From Irineochytrium annulatum (taxonomy: Eukaryota > Chytridiomycota > Chytridiomycetes > Chytridiales > Chytridiaceae): 21,663 nucleotides of DNA. Location: positions 1 to 21,663 of the forward strand of contig JADGJL010000424.1 of assembly GCA_027600665.1 (NCBI GenBank), written 5' to 3'. Below the pieces are notes generated by a model, which was given only the letters and a program-made list of their open reading frames with translations, ran no database searches and had not been told where the DNA came from. The translations under genes and the position numbers were made by a program. Shown here piece after piece: positions 1 to 9,803 of the stretch (within the stretch, counting starts at the first letter, position 1; each line of letters begins with the position of its first letter).

Positions 1-334
1 ACAATACTTATCATACATATCGAATAATCTCCAATACTCTCATTAGTGCCCGACCTAATTCTCCGATATTCCCAACATTTTTCAATTTTCTCCTTAAACA
101 GCACGAAGATTGTCAGAAGTACAACACTGTTTATTGCTATTTTCAAAGTAATTGGGAATGTATTAAGGCAAACAGAGAAAGCTTTACATGAAGCGAAAAC
201 CGAAACAAACAAGATTGTAATGGAAAACTGTCCAGCTCCGCAAGGGAGAGAAGACGTGATATGAATACAACATACAAAGACAATGTTTCGCCCCCCAGCA
301 ACTCCACCCGTTGATATCGGCAACAGCGAACACC
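1..334. other. Left-edge flank, 3' side of the Ca2+-ATPase gene
   Basis: AT-rich DNA beyond the stop codon of the minus-strand Ca2+-ATPase. I see no supported gene. The one open frame (about 46-264, plus) begins at GTG and has no recognisable motif, so I treat it as chance. The part nearest 334 is probably 3' untranslated sequence of the ATPase. Confidence 0.5.
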
Positions 335-3300
335 TTACTTTCCCTCTCCCCCCTTCTTTGGCGTCCGATTCCCCTGCAGCGGCCCCGAGCCGCTCCCCTC
401 CCTCCTCGCTCCCCTGAGCGCCCTAAACACCTGCAGCTCCTCCTGCGTCCGCGCCCGCCATCGTCCCCCTTCCTCATCGTCGCCCATAACGAGGCCGAGC
501 GGCACCGACGACGATCGCTGGAACCCACCCTCCGCGGCGTTGGTCCGGTCGACCGCTGGCGACGAGGTAGCGAGCATAGACGCAGAGCGGTGGCCGGACG
601 GGGCAGAGGCGTGTGGCGCCGGGCTGGCGGGCGCGACCGTCATCGGGATAGCGCCGCCGTCAGTACTCGAACGGAGGGACGGGTGCTCGTACTGGCGGTG
701 CTGGGCGGCACGGCCGAAGCAAGAGAACACATCGTCGGGGATCTGTTGCAAACGATAAATATCACTAAGCATTGATTCAAGGGAAATATAGGGCAAAATA
801 GAAAAATAGAACAGGAGCCATACCAGTCTAAGAACCACACCCCACGGAAGCGACAGCGACCCGACAAGCAGACATACGCCCCACTGTAGCGCTGTAAGCG
901 GCCTAGTCTGGAAGGCAGTCCCCCCAAACTCCACTAGGACCACGTGAACAGCGAGACAGCCGCCAAGAATGATGCAGAAGAAGGGGTTGCTGAAGATGTT
1001 CTTAAATACATTGACGTGGTTGTCAATGCGACGGCAGCTGTGATCAATAACATTAGCCTATTGAACGACAAGATAATGCATTGCTCTACTCACTTAATCT
1101 CGTTAAAGAGCTGCATAAGGACGAATGCGTTGAAGACAATAGTTCTCAACACCGCCTTTTGCTCTAAAATTATCGGATCCGAAAGCCCATCTAACTCCTT
1201 CAAGATGCCGCCGGCAGCAGCGAGCTCGTTGAAGTTGAACAGCTCCGCGCCTGCGAACTATTCCCGAACCACAATTGAGAACTTGGAGATCAAAGCAGTA
1301 ACAACAAATCACCCACCAACAGCGCCAAGTTGACCGAGATCTGGAGAACCGCCTGGCCGATAATCATCTTCCACATTGTGACAGAAATCAAAGACGCGTT
1401 CTTGGCATCTGGAGGCCGATTCAGAAGCTCGCGAGTTGGTCGCTCCGTCGCGAGAGCCAACGCGGCGAGGGTATCCATAATCAGGTTCACCCACAAGAGC
1501 TGCACCGCGGTCAGAACCGAGCTCTCGGCCGAGTCAATTGCCGAGGAGATGAATGTGATGAAAACTGCAGTATGAAGTCAGCTAAAGTAAAGAACGTTTA
1601 CGAGCGTGTCATAAGTAGCGAACCTGCGCTGATGTTGACCGAAAGCTGGAACTGCAGGAACTTCTTCACCGAGTCGTTTACGCTCCTTCCCCACATAATG
1701 GCCTTCACGACGCTCCCGAAGCTATCATCCATCAAGATAATGCTGCTTGCCTCCTTTGCGACCTCCGTCCCCGCGATCCCCATCGAAAACCCAACGTCCG
1801 CCATCTTAAGCGCGGGTCCATCGTTCGTCCCATCTCCCGTGACCGCTACGGTCTCGCCGCCCTGTTTCAGCAGCGACACGAGCAGCTGCTTGTCCGCGGG
1901 TGTCGACCTGGCCAAAACTTGAAGGCGCGGCAGCATAGCGAGCCGCTCAGGGCCGCCCATGTTTCTGAAAACGCCGCCCTCCATCACAACGCCGCCGCGC
2001 GTGTGGATTCCGCAACGCGTCGCGATTGCCCGCGCCGTGAGGATATTGTCGCCCGTTACCATCCGGACCATCACGCCCGCCCGTTGACACTCCGCCACCG
2101 CGTTAGAGACCTCCTCTCTTAGCGGGTCTTCCAGCCCCACCAACGCCGCGCAAATCAAACCCCGCCCGATCAGCTCCCCCGCCGCAAGTGGGTGCGCCAG
2201 CACCTCCTCAAGCGACATCTCCCCAACGTCCTCCTCTCCATCTTCCGACCCAACATCCGACCCACCCGGGCTCCGCACCAAGCGCGGTCTCTCCTCCGCC
2301 ATCACGAAAACGTCCTTCGCCGGCTTCCCCTCACCCTTCTTCGCGGCCTTGACGTCCGCCAACAGAGTTCCGATGACCTTCTCCCACTCCTCCTCGTCAA
2401 AGTCCCTATACGCGATACACAGCGTTCGCATACACCCCTCCGCGAACCTATTCACGACACTCGTGAGCTCATCCGCCGTCTTCTTGTCCATCGGCACAAC
2501 GCCAGGCGCCTCCGGGTTGTTCTTAGACCCTGGCTTTGGCGCCTGCCCTCTCCCGCTCCACGGCAGCACGGCCGCGCGATCGCAGTCCCTCAACACCATC
2601 TCGCCGGCACCCTTCACATGCACGCGGTACACCGCGCCTCGCGGCCCGCCGTCTTTCCGCACGACGCACCCCATCCTCTTCCTCTCGCTCGAGAACGGGT
2701 AGATCTGCACGACGTGGGACGACTCGCGTATGTGGCGCAGGTCCCTACCGGACGCCCGGAGCCAGTCCAGGAGCGCGACCTCCGTCTTGGATCCGACAAA
2801 GGACCGCCGCCCCGCCTCGTCGGGCTCACCCTCGAAGGCGGACGAGTTCAGCGCGCATCCCTCCATCACGACGTCGAGAAGGGATCCGCCCTCGTGCCCG
2901 CGCTGTCGGCCAGCGTCGTCGGGCTTGGCCGCGATCGGGTCCGTGTGCAGGAGCGCGTCGTCGCCCCTCGGCAAGGTGCGTATGCGCGCGTCGAGGTTGA
3001 GGCGCTCATCAAGGTTATCAAAGCTCACGTTCTTCCCGACAACCCCGGCAACGACCGTCATCTTGTTCTGCGTCAGGGTGCCAGTCTTGTCAGAGCAAAT
3101 GGTCGTGGCGTTGCCCATGGTCTCGCAAGCCGATAGCACGCGGACGAGGTTGTTGTCCTGGAGCATGCGTGTCGTGGCATACGCGAGCGCAAGGGTGACT
3201 GCGAGCGGAAGGCCCTCGGGTACGGCGACGACGACGATCGTAATAGAGGAGATGATGATCTTGACGAGCTGAGCCACGACCTCGGCGCCCGACTCTTGCT

Positions 3301-4511
3301 CGGGAAAGGCGTTGCCGAAGCCATTAGTTTGGACGACAATGACGATATATTTGATGAGGAGGACGAAAAACCTGGGTTGCCGCGCGTTAATGAGAATAGT
3401 CACAAGGACGCGATGAGAAATAACCCACATCAAAATCGCCACAGCGCTACCCAGCTTCGCGATCCTCTCCGCCAACCCGTCCAGCTTCACCTGCAACGGC
3501 GTGTCTCCCGTCTCCCCGCGCATGCCCATCAGCAGCTTGCCGTAGCACGACCCCTCCCCGACGCCGACGACGACGCATCTCCCCACGCCTTCGACAACCT
3601 TGCTCCCGCTCAGCAGGAAGGGATCCGCCTTTTCGCCGCTGCCCTTTTTAACAGAGTCGCTCTCTCCCGTAAGCGACGACTCGTCGCACTTAAGCCCCAT
3701 CCCCGTCATGTACAAACCGTCCGCCGGCAGCACATCCCCGGGCTCCAACAACAGCAGGTCCCCGACGACGACGTCGTACACCGACACGAGCTTCACCTCC
3801 CCGCCGCGCAGACACTTGACGCGTCGATCCTCCTTCCGGTCATTCAGCTTCCGGAATTGTCGCTCCTTCGACCAGTCGTTCACGGACGAGGCCACTACCA
3901 CGATTATGACCGCTACGATGATGCTGAAGCCCTCAATCCAATGCACGTGCTGAAGCTGGTCAGGCATCGTGTCCTCGTAGATGCCGATAGCGAGCGAGAC
4001 GAGGGCGGCGCAAGAGAGGAGAATGAGGATCTTGTCGCCCATGGCTTGGACCATGACTACAAATGCGAGTTTAGATTACAGCAGCGACACACACACACAC
4101 ACAAGGACAAATTAAGAACATATACTCACATTGTAGCAGGCTCTTTGTCGGCACGGGCGGCAGCACGTTCCTCCCAAACCACCGCGCCCGTACGTCTACT
4201 CCCAACCCCTCCCCCGTCTCGCCATCGTCCATCCTATACGAGCCTTTCTCCGCCTTTACATCGTCCATCGGCGTCAGCCGCACGCCTGCCGTCGTCACGA
4301 CGCCTCTCTGCGGGTCGACCCGCAACCCGCGCACGACGCCGTCAACCCCACCCATCGACCGCAGACGCGCCGCGTCCGGAGATGGCTCAAACAGCGACTC
4401 CAGGTCTTGCCGCGTGTGCGCAAAGGGGCTGATGGGCGGGTAAAGGTCCGCCGATGGGGCGGTGGCCGACGCTGGTGACGGCTCGTCGCGAAGCCGCTTG
4501 AACTTCGACAT
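335..4511 (-). CDS. PMC1: PMCA/Pmc1-type P-type Ca2+-transporting ATPase (P2B), seven exons
   Basis: ATP-driven Ca2+ export from the cytosol, in the plasma or vacuolar membrane. Minus-strand exons: 4511-4130, 4056-3429, 3371-1624, 1564-1313, 1250-1094, 1037-824, 742-335; together 3789 nt, 1262 aa. Visible motifs: N-terminal FGRNVLPP about residue 112; TGES actuator loop at 257-260; M4 VPEGLPLAVTLALA; phosphorylation site DKTGTLTQN with Asp431; KGAGE in the nucleotide domain; hinge TGDGTNDGPAL from about 848; M6 WVNLIMDTLAALALATE with Asn and Asp Ca2+ ligands; then FNEIN, and LRLIPDDVF closing M10. These are PMCA-family hallmarks, and the length is at the upper end for Pmc1/PMCA. The tail of about 120 residues contains a basic stretch (TQEELQVFRALRGARR) that could bind calmodulin; this is inference. 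An in-frame ATG lies 13 codons upstream (4550). I preferred 4511 without decisive evidence. Plasma-membrane versus vacuolar location cannot be told. Confidence 0.95.
743..823 (-). other. Intron 6 of the Ca2+-ATPase: 81 nt, no in-frame stop
   Basis: Donor GTATGG, acceptor CAACAG, phase 0. Removing it joins GVVLRL directly to IPDDVF, the conserved PMCA sequence after the last membrane segment. Left in, it adds 27 hydrophobic codons without a stop, so it is easily mistaken for coding sequence. Confidence 0.85.
3372..3428 (-). other. Intron 2 of the Ca2+-ATPase: 57 nt, no in-frame stop
   Basis: Donor GTGGGT, acceptor CCCAG, with TTAAC as a likely branch site. Splicing gives AVAILMFFVLLIKY, matching the M3 helix of PMCA pumps. 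Unspliced, it inserts 19 residues, two of them arginine, into the middle of that helix. Confidence 0.85.
4087..4102. repeat. (AC)8 dinucleotide microsatellite in ATPase intron 1
   Basis: Eight AC units on the plus strand, (GT)8 in the transcript sense. They lie within the 73-nt first intron (4057-4129) of the ATPase gene, and the tract fills about a fifth of the intron. Confidence 0.95.
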
Positions 4512-4808
4512 GTTGGTGGGTCCGGTTTCGACGGGGTATGCAGTCAGCAAGGGCTCTCCTAGGGGGTCAGCAGGGACTCGATCAGGAGTCGGGACGGCCC
4601 AGCGACGACGTCGATCTTCAGGGGAGTGCCAGTGCGAGGGCCAGGATTTCCAGTTCGGGTGTGTCTTCTTTCGTCAATTGCGCCCATCCAACTCACCGCC
4701 ACAGACTGCTGTTGAAGACAAGTGATACACGACACTACGACACTAAATGCTTTCCTCAATGACAGTGTATTCATACAAAATGGTACAGCACGCGTTAAAC
4801 ACGCTCTG
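4512..4808. promoter_or_regulatory. Intergenic region upstream of the Ca2+-ATPase
   Basis: About 300 bp between the stop of the nucleotidyltransferase-like gene and the start of the ATPase, both on the minus strand. It must hold the ATPase promoter and 5' leader and the 3' end of the upstream gene. I could not pick out a TATA box or a binding site with confidence. Confidence 0.4.
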
Positions 4809-5903
4809 CTATCTGCTCTCCTCGTTGCTGACAACGCCCTGCGCGAGCACGGCGAAGGCCCGCGCCTTCTCGCTCTCGTCCGTCTCCTCCAGCCACCGAC
4901 ACAGGGTCGGAAGATCCGGCCCGTATCGCTCCGTGATTAGGCTCTTGAGCGTTCCGACCTGTTTCCCCTTCAGCGTCGGGAACATTCTCATGAGTATCTC
5001 CCCGTTCAGCATGCCCTTGCTCCGCGCGCGAAGCTCGGCCTCCTCGGCAATCCGACGAAGCCGGTCCTCATACTCTCGATATGCATCTTCCATCCCGAAG
5101 AACGCCAGTGCGTCCGCCTGCACGATCTCGGCCGTCGGAGCCTCCTTGGCGTCGCCAACGCCACCACTCTCGGCCAATACGCTCGATAAGAACGCCTCCA
5201 CAAGAGGCCGCCTCACCCTCCTCCTCTGATCCTCAGCGACATCCGACCTCCCCCACTCGGCCGCCTCGGCCCAATTATAAAACCTTGCTGCCCTGAGGCA
5301 CTCAAATACCTCCTGCTGCGACAGCGCCGTCCGTCCATCCAGCGCGCGCTCCGGCAATCCGAGGAATGCCGCGATGCGCGCCGGATCGATCGACAGCCGA
5401 AATAACGCATCAGCCCTTGTCAGCGTCATCCCATCCGCCTGCGGCGCGTCCCGACGCAAAAAGAGGCCGTGCACGGACAACAAAAGCCCCAGCCGGCGGA
5501 GCTGCGAACGCTGCAGGATCTGCACGAAGTCGCCGTTGCCCAGCGTGGCCGCGTGAAGGTCCAGGAGCGAGGGGTCTCGGACGAGCGCCACGTCGACCTG
5601 ATGCCGCTCCCGCGTGAGAAAGCTGTGCTGATCCCCGCTGCGGACATGGTGGGTTGATTCGGGGACGCCGAGGGCGGAGCATATGCGGGTGATGATGTCC
5701 TGGTGGAGTGTTGCGTTGGCCGTAGCATTTGGGGGCAGGGCAGCGAGAAGGTCGATGTCGCCGAAGGAGGTCTTGTCGGAGAGCTCGGGAGGCTGGCGAG
5801 TGTCGAGGCCGAGGGACGTCAGGACGGCGGTCACCTGGGTTGCAATCCGATCGAGGTCGGCACGGGAGAGGCGAGCGGTGTCGGAGAAGGAGTGGCCGCC
5901 CAT
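4809..5903 (-). CDS. Uncharacterised nucleotidyltransferase-fold protein, single exon
   Basis: An intronless 364-aa protein. It opens with GGHSFSD and carries KTSFGDIDLLA (Asp49, Asp51) followed by HQVDVALV (Asp104). The Dx(D/E) pair followed by a third Asp on a later strand is the metal-binding pattern of the polymerase-beta nucleotidyltransferase superfamily; the GG near the N-terminus could be part of its glycine motif. The middle (about residues 150-200) and the charged helical C-terminus (about 260-364, EYEDRLRRIAEEAELR) match nothing I can name. Role and substrate are unknown; nucleotide transfer is inferred from the triad only. It lacks introns, unlike every other complete gene here, which is compatible with acquisition from bacteria but does not prove it. 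It is divergently transcribed from the MscL gene across 458 bp. ATG 5903 is the first Met in frame and directly precedes the conserved-looking GGH segment. Confidence 0.75.
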   Translation of the reverse strand: MGGHSFSDTARLSRADLDRIATQVTAVLTSLGLDTRQPPELSDKTSFGDIDLLAALPPNATANATLHQDIITRICSALGVPESTHHVRSGDQHSFLTRERHQVDVALVRDPSLLDLHAATLGNGDFVQILQRSQLRRLGLLLSVHGLFLRRDAPQADGMTLTRADALFRLSIDPARIAAFLGLPERALDGRTALSQQEVFECLRAARFYNWAEAAEWGRSDVAEDQRRRVRRPLVEAFLSSVLAESGGVGDAKEAPTAEIVQADALAFFGMEDAYREYEDRLRRIAEEAELRARSKGMLNGEILMRMFPTLKGKQVGTLKSLITERYGPDLPTLCRWLEETDESEKARAFAVLAQGVVSNEESR

Positions 5904-6361
5904 CGCAGAAGCAAGGAATTACACTCTGTACAGATTGGCTTCAGAGGTGTTCACCTTCACCTCCAGCGACAGAGTAAGAAAGCCATGTTGGCGGCATGAA
6001 TCACCACTCTGCTCTGTGGTGAAGTCTTTATCCGACTACCTGAAGACACTACAAGCCACTTGAATAGACTTCATCCTTCTTTTGCTTACTCCGGAAATGT
6101 CGTCGACAGCGCGAACAGATTTGCTCGATCGTTGAAGTCGGTCGTCCATTTTTTTTTGGTTCTTTTCCCAATTTCTGCGAGGTAACGTTGAAGTACAATA
6201 AAGTGAACTCGGCATTGATTTGGACGCACAGCCAAAGCAAGTAACAATCGCAGCACATGCGAGAAAGGAGCTTTGCGGGTAAGTGTGTGGGTCCACCTGA
6301 GCAGTGGTTTGGACTTCCTCGTCCGACTCGCTCCCATCCTTGCATTCCCCGACCTCGTAGG
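5904..6361. promoter_or_regulatory. Divergent promoter between the nucleotidyltransferase-like gene and the MscL gene
   Basis: A 458-bp AT-richer gap between two divergent start codons (5903 minus, 6362 plus). It must hold both promoters. A perfect inverted repeat at 6001-6022 is listed separately. A T/A tract lies near 6150-6160. No TATA box could be assigned with confidence. Confidence 0.55.
6001..6022. repeat. 7-bp perfect inverted repeat in the divergent promoter
   Basis: TCACCAC at 6001-6007 and its reverse complement GTGGTGA at 6016-6022, with an 8-nt spacer. It could be a dimeric protein-binding site or chance. Confidence 0.5.
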
Positions 6362-7495
6362 ATGGCGTCAACGGCCGACGCCGGGGGAAAGTACGAAACT
6401 GTTGAGATGGACGACAAGACGTCCGCCGACGAGGTGACGGAGGAGTCGACGACCGTCACCGTGACCACGACGGCCGAGCATCGGAGGAAGCAGCCCTTCG
6501 CCGCGATGCAGCAGGGCATGCAGAAGGGCGCGACCCAGACGGTCGCGGTCGTCTCCGGGGCCTTCTCGGACTTCGTGCGATTCTTGAAGAGAGGAAAGTG
6601 CGTATCCTTTGATATGGTTGTGTTCTCCTCTATTCACTTACAAGTGCTATTTGCTGTCATGCAGTGTGTTCGATTTGGCGGTCGGTGTGGTCATGGGATC
6701 GGCCTTCACGGCGATCGTGAACTCCTTCGTCTCGGATCTGATTACACCCATCATCGGTGAGACCCCTCGATGTCGTTGCTTATTGGCGATCTGATAGCTT
6801 TTATCAAAATCCAGCTCTCGCTATACAATCCAACCTTGAGCACGCTTTCATTGTTATAAGGTCGGGATTTTGGATGTTAAAGGCTTAGCGTGCTAAGCAA
6901 GGAATACAGGTGCAAAACGTTTCCTAACAACAGCACTAAAGTGGACCCGACGTGCACCGAGGGGAATCAGGCAAACTATACGACTGTTGCTGTAGCGAAT
7001 GCCGCTGGTGCGGTGACATGGAATTGGTATGGCTATTGCTTGTGAATCATCTGGTCTTTCGTTGTTTTCATATCAAACTCCTCCGCTCGCTCACCCATTC
7101 CTCTCACCCCTTGCTAAACATAATTCCGCCACAGGGGCAACTTCATTCAAATCTGCATCAACTTCCTCGTGACAGGCTTTTTCGTCTACATCCTCGTCAA
7201 GGCCTACTCCGCTACCTTCCTCCCTGCGATCTTGGCGCCGCCGGGTCCCAAGATGAGGAACTGCGAGTTTTGCTTGGAGTCCATCAACGCCAAGGCAAAG
7301 AAGTGCAAGTTCTGCACGAGCCCGAACGAAGTGCAGGTCGAGGTCGTGGCCGTGGAGACTTCACCCTTCGCGAATCTGAGATTTCCAAGGGTCCCGCACA
7401 TGACGGACGTCTTTCACAAGAAGGCGGCCAGCAGTAGCAGCGGTGGGAGCGGAAGCCCTGGTGGGCCAGGTCCAAGTGGTGGGACTCCGATGTAA
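6362..7495 (+). CDS. mscL: MscL-type large-conductance mechanosensitive channel with C-terminal zinc ribbon, five exons
   Basis: A homopentameric channel opened by membrane tension, known as an osmotic safety valve in bacteria and also found in some fungi. Exons: 6362-6597, 6665-6756, 6815-6860, 6910-7026, 7135-7495; 852 nt, 283 aa. After a 65-70 residue acidic N-terminal extension, KRGNVFDLAVGVVMGSAFTAIVNS (from about 76) matches MscL TM1. The loop holds SNLEHAFIVIRCKTF and two Cys. TM2 is about 167-188 (GNFIQICINFLVTGFFVYIL). The C-terminus has Cys207, Cys210, Cys221 and Cys224 in a double CxxC zinc ribbon, also known in some bacterial and fungal MscL proteins, and then a Ser/Gly/Pro tail. 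The splices restore RGN|VFDLAVG and NW|GNFIQ. The third exon is only 46 nt and its downstream intron uses a weak GTCGGG donor. Of the upstream in-frame codons, 6362 best fits the start; an ATG at 6257 is possible. Cellular membrane unknown. Confidence 0.92.
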
Positions 7496-7670
7496 CATCC
7501 TTGATTGTCCTTTCTTTGGTAAACCGATATCTATTCCCGTGTATTTATTTTCGGAGCGGCATTAGTGGTGATAGGATAATATATTGTTGTTTGTATTTAT
7601 TTATTCACCATCGTCAACAGTCGTCAATTCACCGCCATCTCCATTCTTGCATTTTACATTTGCCCGCAGG
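7496..7670. other. Intergenic region between the MscL and MPP-alpha genes
   Basis: 175 bp between two plus-strand genes. It ends in a pyrimidine-rich stretch and GCAG just before the MPP start codon, which resembles a 3' splice site and could mark a 5'-UTR intron. Confidence 0.35.
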
Positions 7671-9618
7671 ATGCTCGGCCGAAGGATCGCATCCACAGCA
7701 GCCGCGGTCCAACGGAGGCTGCTCCCCAGCGGGGCCCGGGTTGAGTCCCTACTCGTTCGCACGCATCCCTGCGGGTCCCCGTGCCGATGCGTCGCCTCCC
7801 TCCCGCCGCGGGCCTGGGGTTCGGCCACCCGCTTCTCCTCCTCATCCTCCCGCTCCCTCAACACCGACACCCTGTCCATCGACCGGTCGTCGAAGCAAAC
7901 GATGCCGGTAATGACCGCCGGCGCGTCCATACCGAGGCCGTCTTCGACAGCGAAAGTTGAGCTGAAACCGTCGTTGGCCGACCAAACCATCACGCAGGCG
8001 GACGGGACAACCATCACGACGCTGCCGAACGGCCTGAGGGTGGCCTCCATGGACGTGCCGGGCCACTTCGTCTCGTTCGGCGTCTTCGTGACGACGGGGA
8101 CACGGTACGAGTCCGATAAACTGGCGGGCGTGACGCACGTGATGGACCGGATGGCGTTCAAGGTCAGCTCCGGTTATCATTTCTACCTAATGAGGGTGCT
8201 GATATATCATGCAGTCAACAGAAAACATGACGGCCGAGAAGCTCGTGGCCGCGATCGAGACCGTGGGAGGCAGCGTGATGGCGCACAGCGCGCGAGAAAG
8301 CATCGTCTACCAGGCCTCCGTCTTTCCCAAGGACGTACCCCGTATCGCCGAGATCTTCTCGGATGTTATCCGTCGCCCACGATTCCTCCCCGAGGAGCTC
8401 GATGACGTGAAAGACGCGGTCCGGTTCGAGGTGGCCGACTCGCAGTTCAAGATGGACCTCCTGCTGCCCGAACGCGTGCATGAGATCGCGTACGGCGGCG
8501 TGGCGGCGTCGCCCTCCAAGCTAATGAACGGGTGGCAGTCCCTCTTCGGTCTCGGCAACGGGGCCGCCGCGTCGCAGCCGACGCTCGGCAGGCCGATGAT
8601 GTGCGCCCTCGACCGCCTGGAGACCATGACGGTTGACCACCTCCGCGAGTACCACAGCACGTGGTACACGCCCGACCGCCTCATCGTTGTCTGCGTCGGC
8701 ATGCCGCACGAGGATGTCCTGCGCGTTGTCGTTCCCACGTTCGGCGACATGGCTCCCACCCGGCCCGAGGTGCGGGCGTTGCAGCAGAACATGACGCACC
8801 GGGCTGTCTATAAGGGGGGGATCGTCATCAACGACACGACGGAAGAGGCCAAGTCGCCGAACCCGGACGACAGGCTGCTGACGCATGTTTATGTCGGTTT
8901 TGAGGCGCCGGGCGTGTTGGATCCGGACGTGTATGCGATCGCGACGCTGGCGCAGCTGATGGGGGGCGGTGGGAGCTTTTCCGCTGGTGGGCCGGGGAAA
9001 GGAATGTACTCGCGGTTATACACGCAGGTGCTCAACAGGAATCATTGGATTGACAGGTGTAACTCCGTAAGTACTCCCCTTTACTTTTGTTGGCGTACGT
9101 TTTTTCTAAGCCTCTCTATCAAGTTTTCCTTCACCTACGACGACACGGGTCTATTCGGTATCTCCGCCGCCATCCCGCCGGACGCTGCTACGCACTCCCA
9201 CGTCCTCCCCATCATCTTCGACCAGCTCGTCCGAATGTGCGACGGTTACACCGACCTTGAGGTCTCGCGCGCCAAGAACCAGCTTAAGTCCAACGTCCTC
9301 ATGGCGCTCGAGTCGCGGGGCGTGGAGCTTGAGGACATTGGGAAGCAGGTGATGAGCCTGGGGAGGAGGGTCAGCGCCGTTGAGACCTGCGAGAGGATCG
9401 ATGCGGTCACAGGCGCGGATCTCGTGAGGGTTGCGATGAGGATGGTGGCAGGGTTGGATGTGCCGAGCCCGTTCGTCTTTAAGGATGGGATGAAGAGGGA
9501 GCAGTGGAAACCTGCGGCGCCGGGGAAGGCAACGGTGCTGATCCATGGACCTGTAGGGGCGAAAGACCCGCTTATGAAGGTGGAGACGACAATGAGGGAG
9601 TGGGGCTTGCAGGTTTAA
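7671..9618 (+). CDS. MAS2: Mitochondrial processing peptidase alpha subunit (M16 family), three exons
   Basis: Substrate-binding subunit of the matrix peptidase that removes presequences from imported mitochondrial proteins; its partner is the catalytic beta subunit. Exons: 7671-8162, 8215-9066, 9124-9618; 1839 nt, 612 aa. The N-terminus is rich in Arg, Ser and Ala with few acids, as in a mitochondrial presequence. GVTHVMDRMAFK (about 153-164) lies where the catalytic HxxEH of beta subunits would be; here it is HVMDR, as expected for a non-catalytic alpha subunit. The glycine-rich loop that is diagnostic of alpha, MGGGGSFSAGGPGKGMYSRL, starts about residue 413. Splicing the first intron (52 nt) gives AFK|STENMTAEKL, matching the family. 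The second (57 nt) joins CNS to FSFTYDDTGLFGI. The start is the first ATG in frame. Convergent with the TRAPPC12-like gene. Confidence 0.95.
9067..9123 (+). other. Intron 2 of MPP-alpha: 57 nt, no in-frame stop
   Basis: Perfect donor GTAAGT, branch-like TTCTAAGC, acceptor ATCAAG, phase 0. Retention would insert 19 mostly hydrophobic residues between the glycine-rich loop and the conserved DDTGLFGI strand, where known MPP-alpha proteins have no insert. Confidence 0.9.
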
Positions 9619-9803
9619 CATTGAAGCAGATGTAGTAAGTCATTTCTTTATTAGTGTCATTGATGGTATATTGATTGTACTCAAGAGTAAGATATCTCTG
9701 AAGTGTATGAGAACGGGCTGCTACTAAATTATGGTGTAATTTCAATGCTCTATATTGCCAAAATCTTCCTGTTTATTTACTGCTGCCTCCATTACGTTTC
9801 GCC
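9619..9803. other. Convergent 3' intergenic region
   Basis: AT-rich 185 bp between the stop codons of MPP-alpha (plus) and the TRAPPC12-like gene (minus). It presumably holds both polyadenylation regions. No gene seen. Confidence 0.6.

Noticed and set aside
46..264. 72-codon plus-strand open frame at the left edge
   Set aside because: Starts at GTG, has no motif and lies in AT-rich 3' flank; no sign of coding constraint.
2192..3136. Long plus-strand open frame (314 codons), and others opposite the Ca2+-ATPase
   Set aside because: Antisense shadow of a GC-rich exon; Arg/His/Pro-rich composition typical of such shadows and no family match.
3296..4432. 378-codon plus-strand open frame crossing ATPase exons and introns
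   Set aside because: Runs through a clear minus-strand intron and two conserved exons; composition is that of an antisense reading.
4559..4834. 91-codon minus-strand frame between the ATPase and the nucleotidyltransferase-like gene
   Set aside because: Overlaps the end of the upstream gene in another frame and has no motif.
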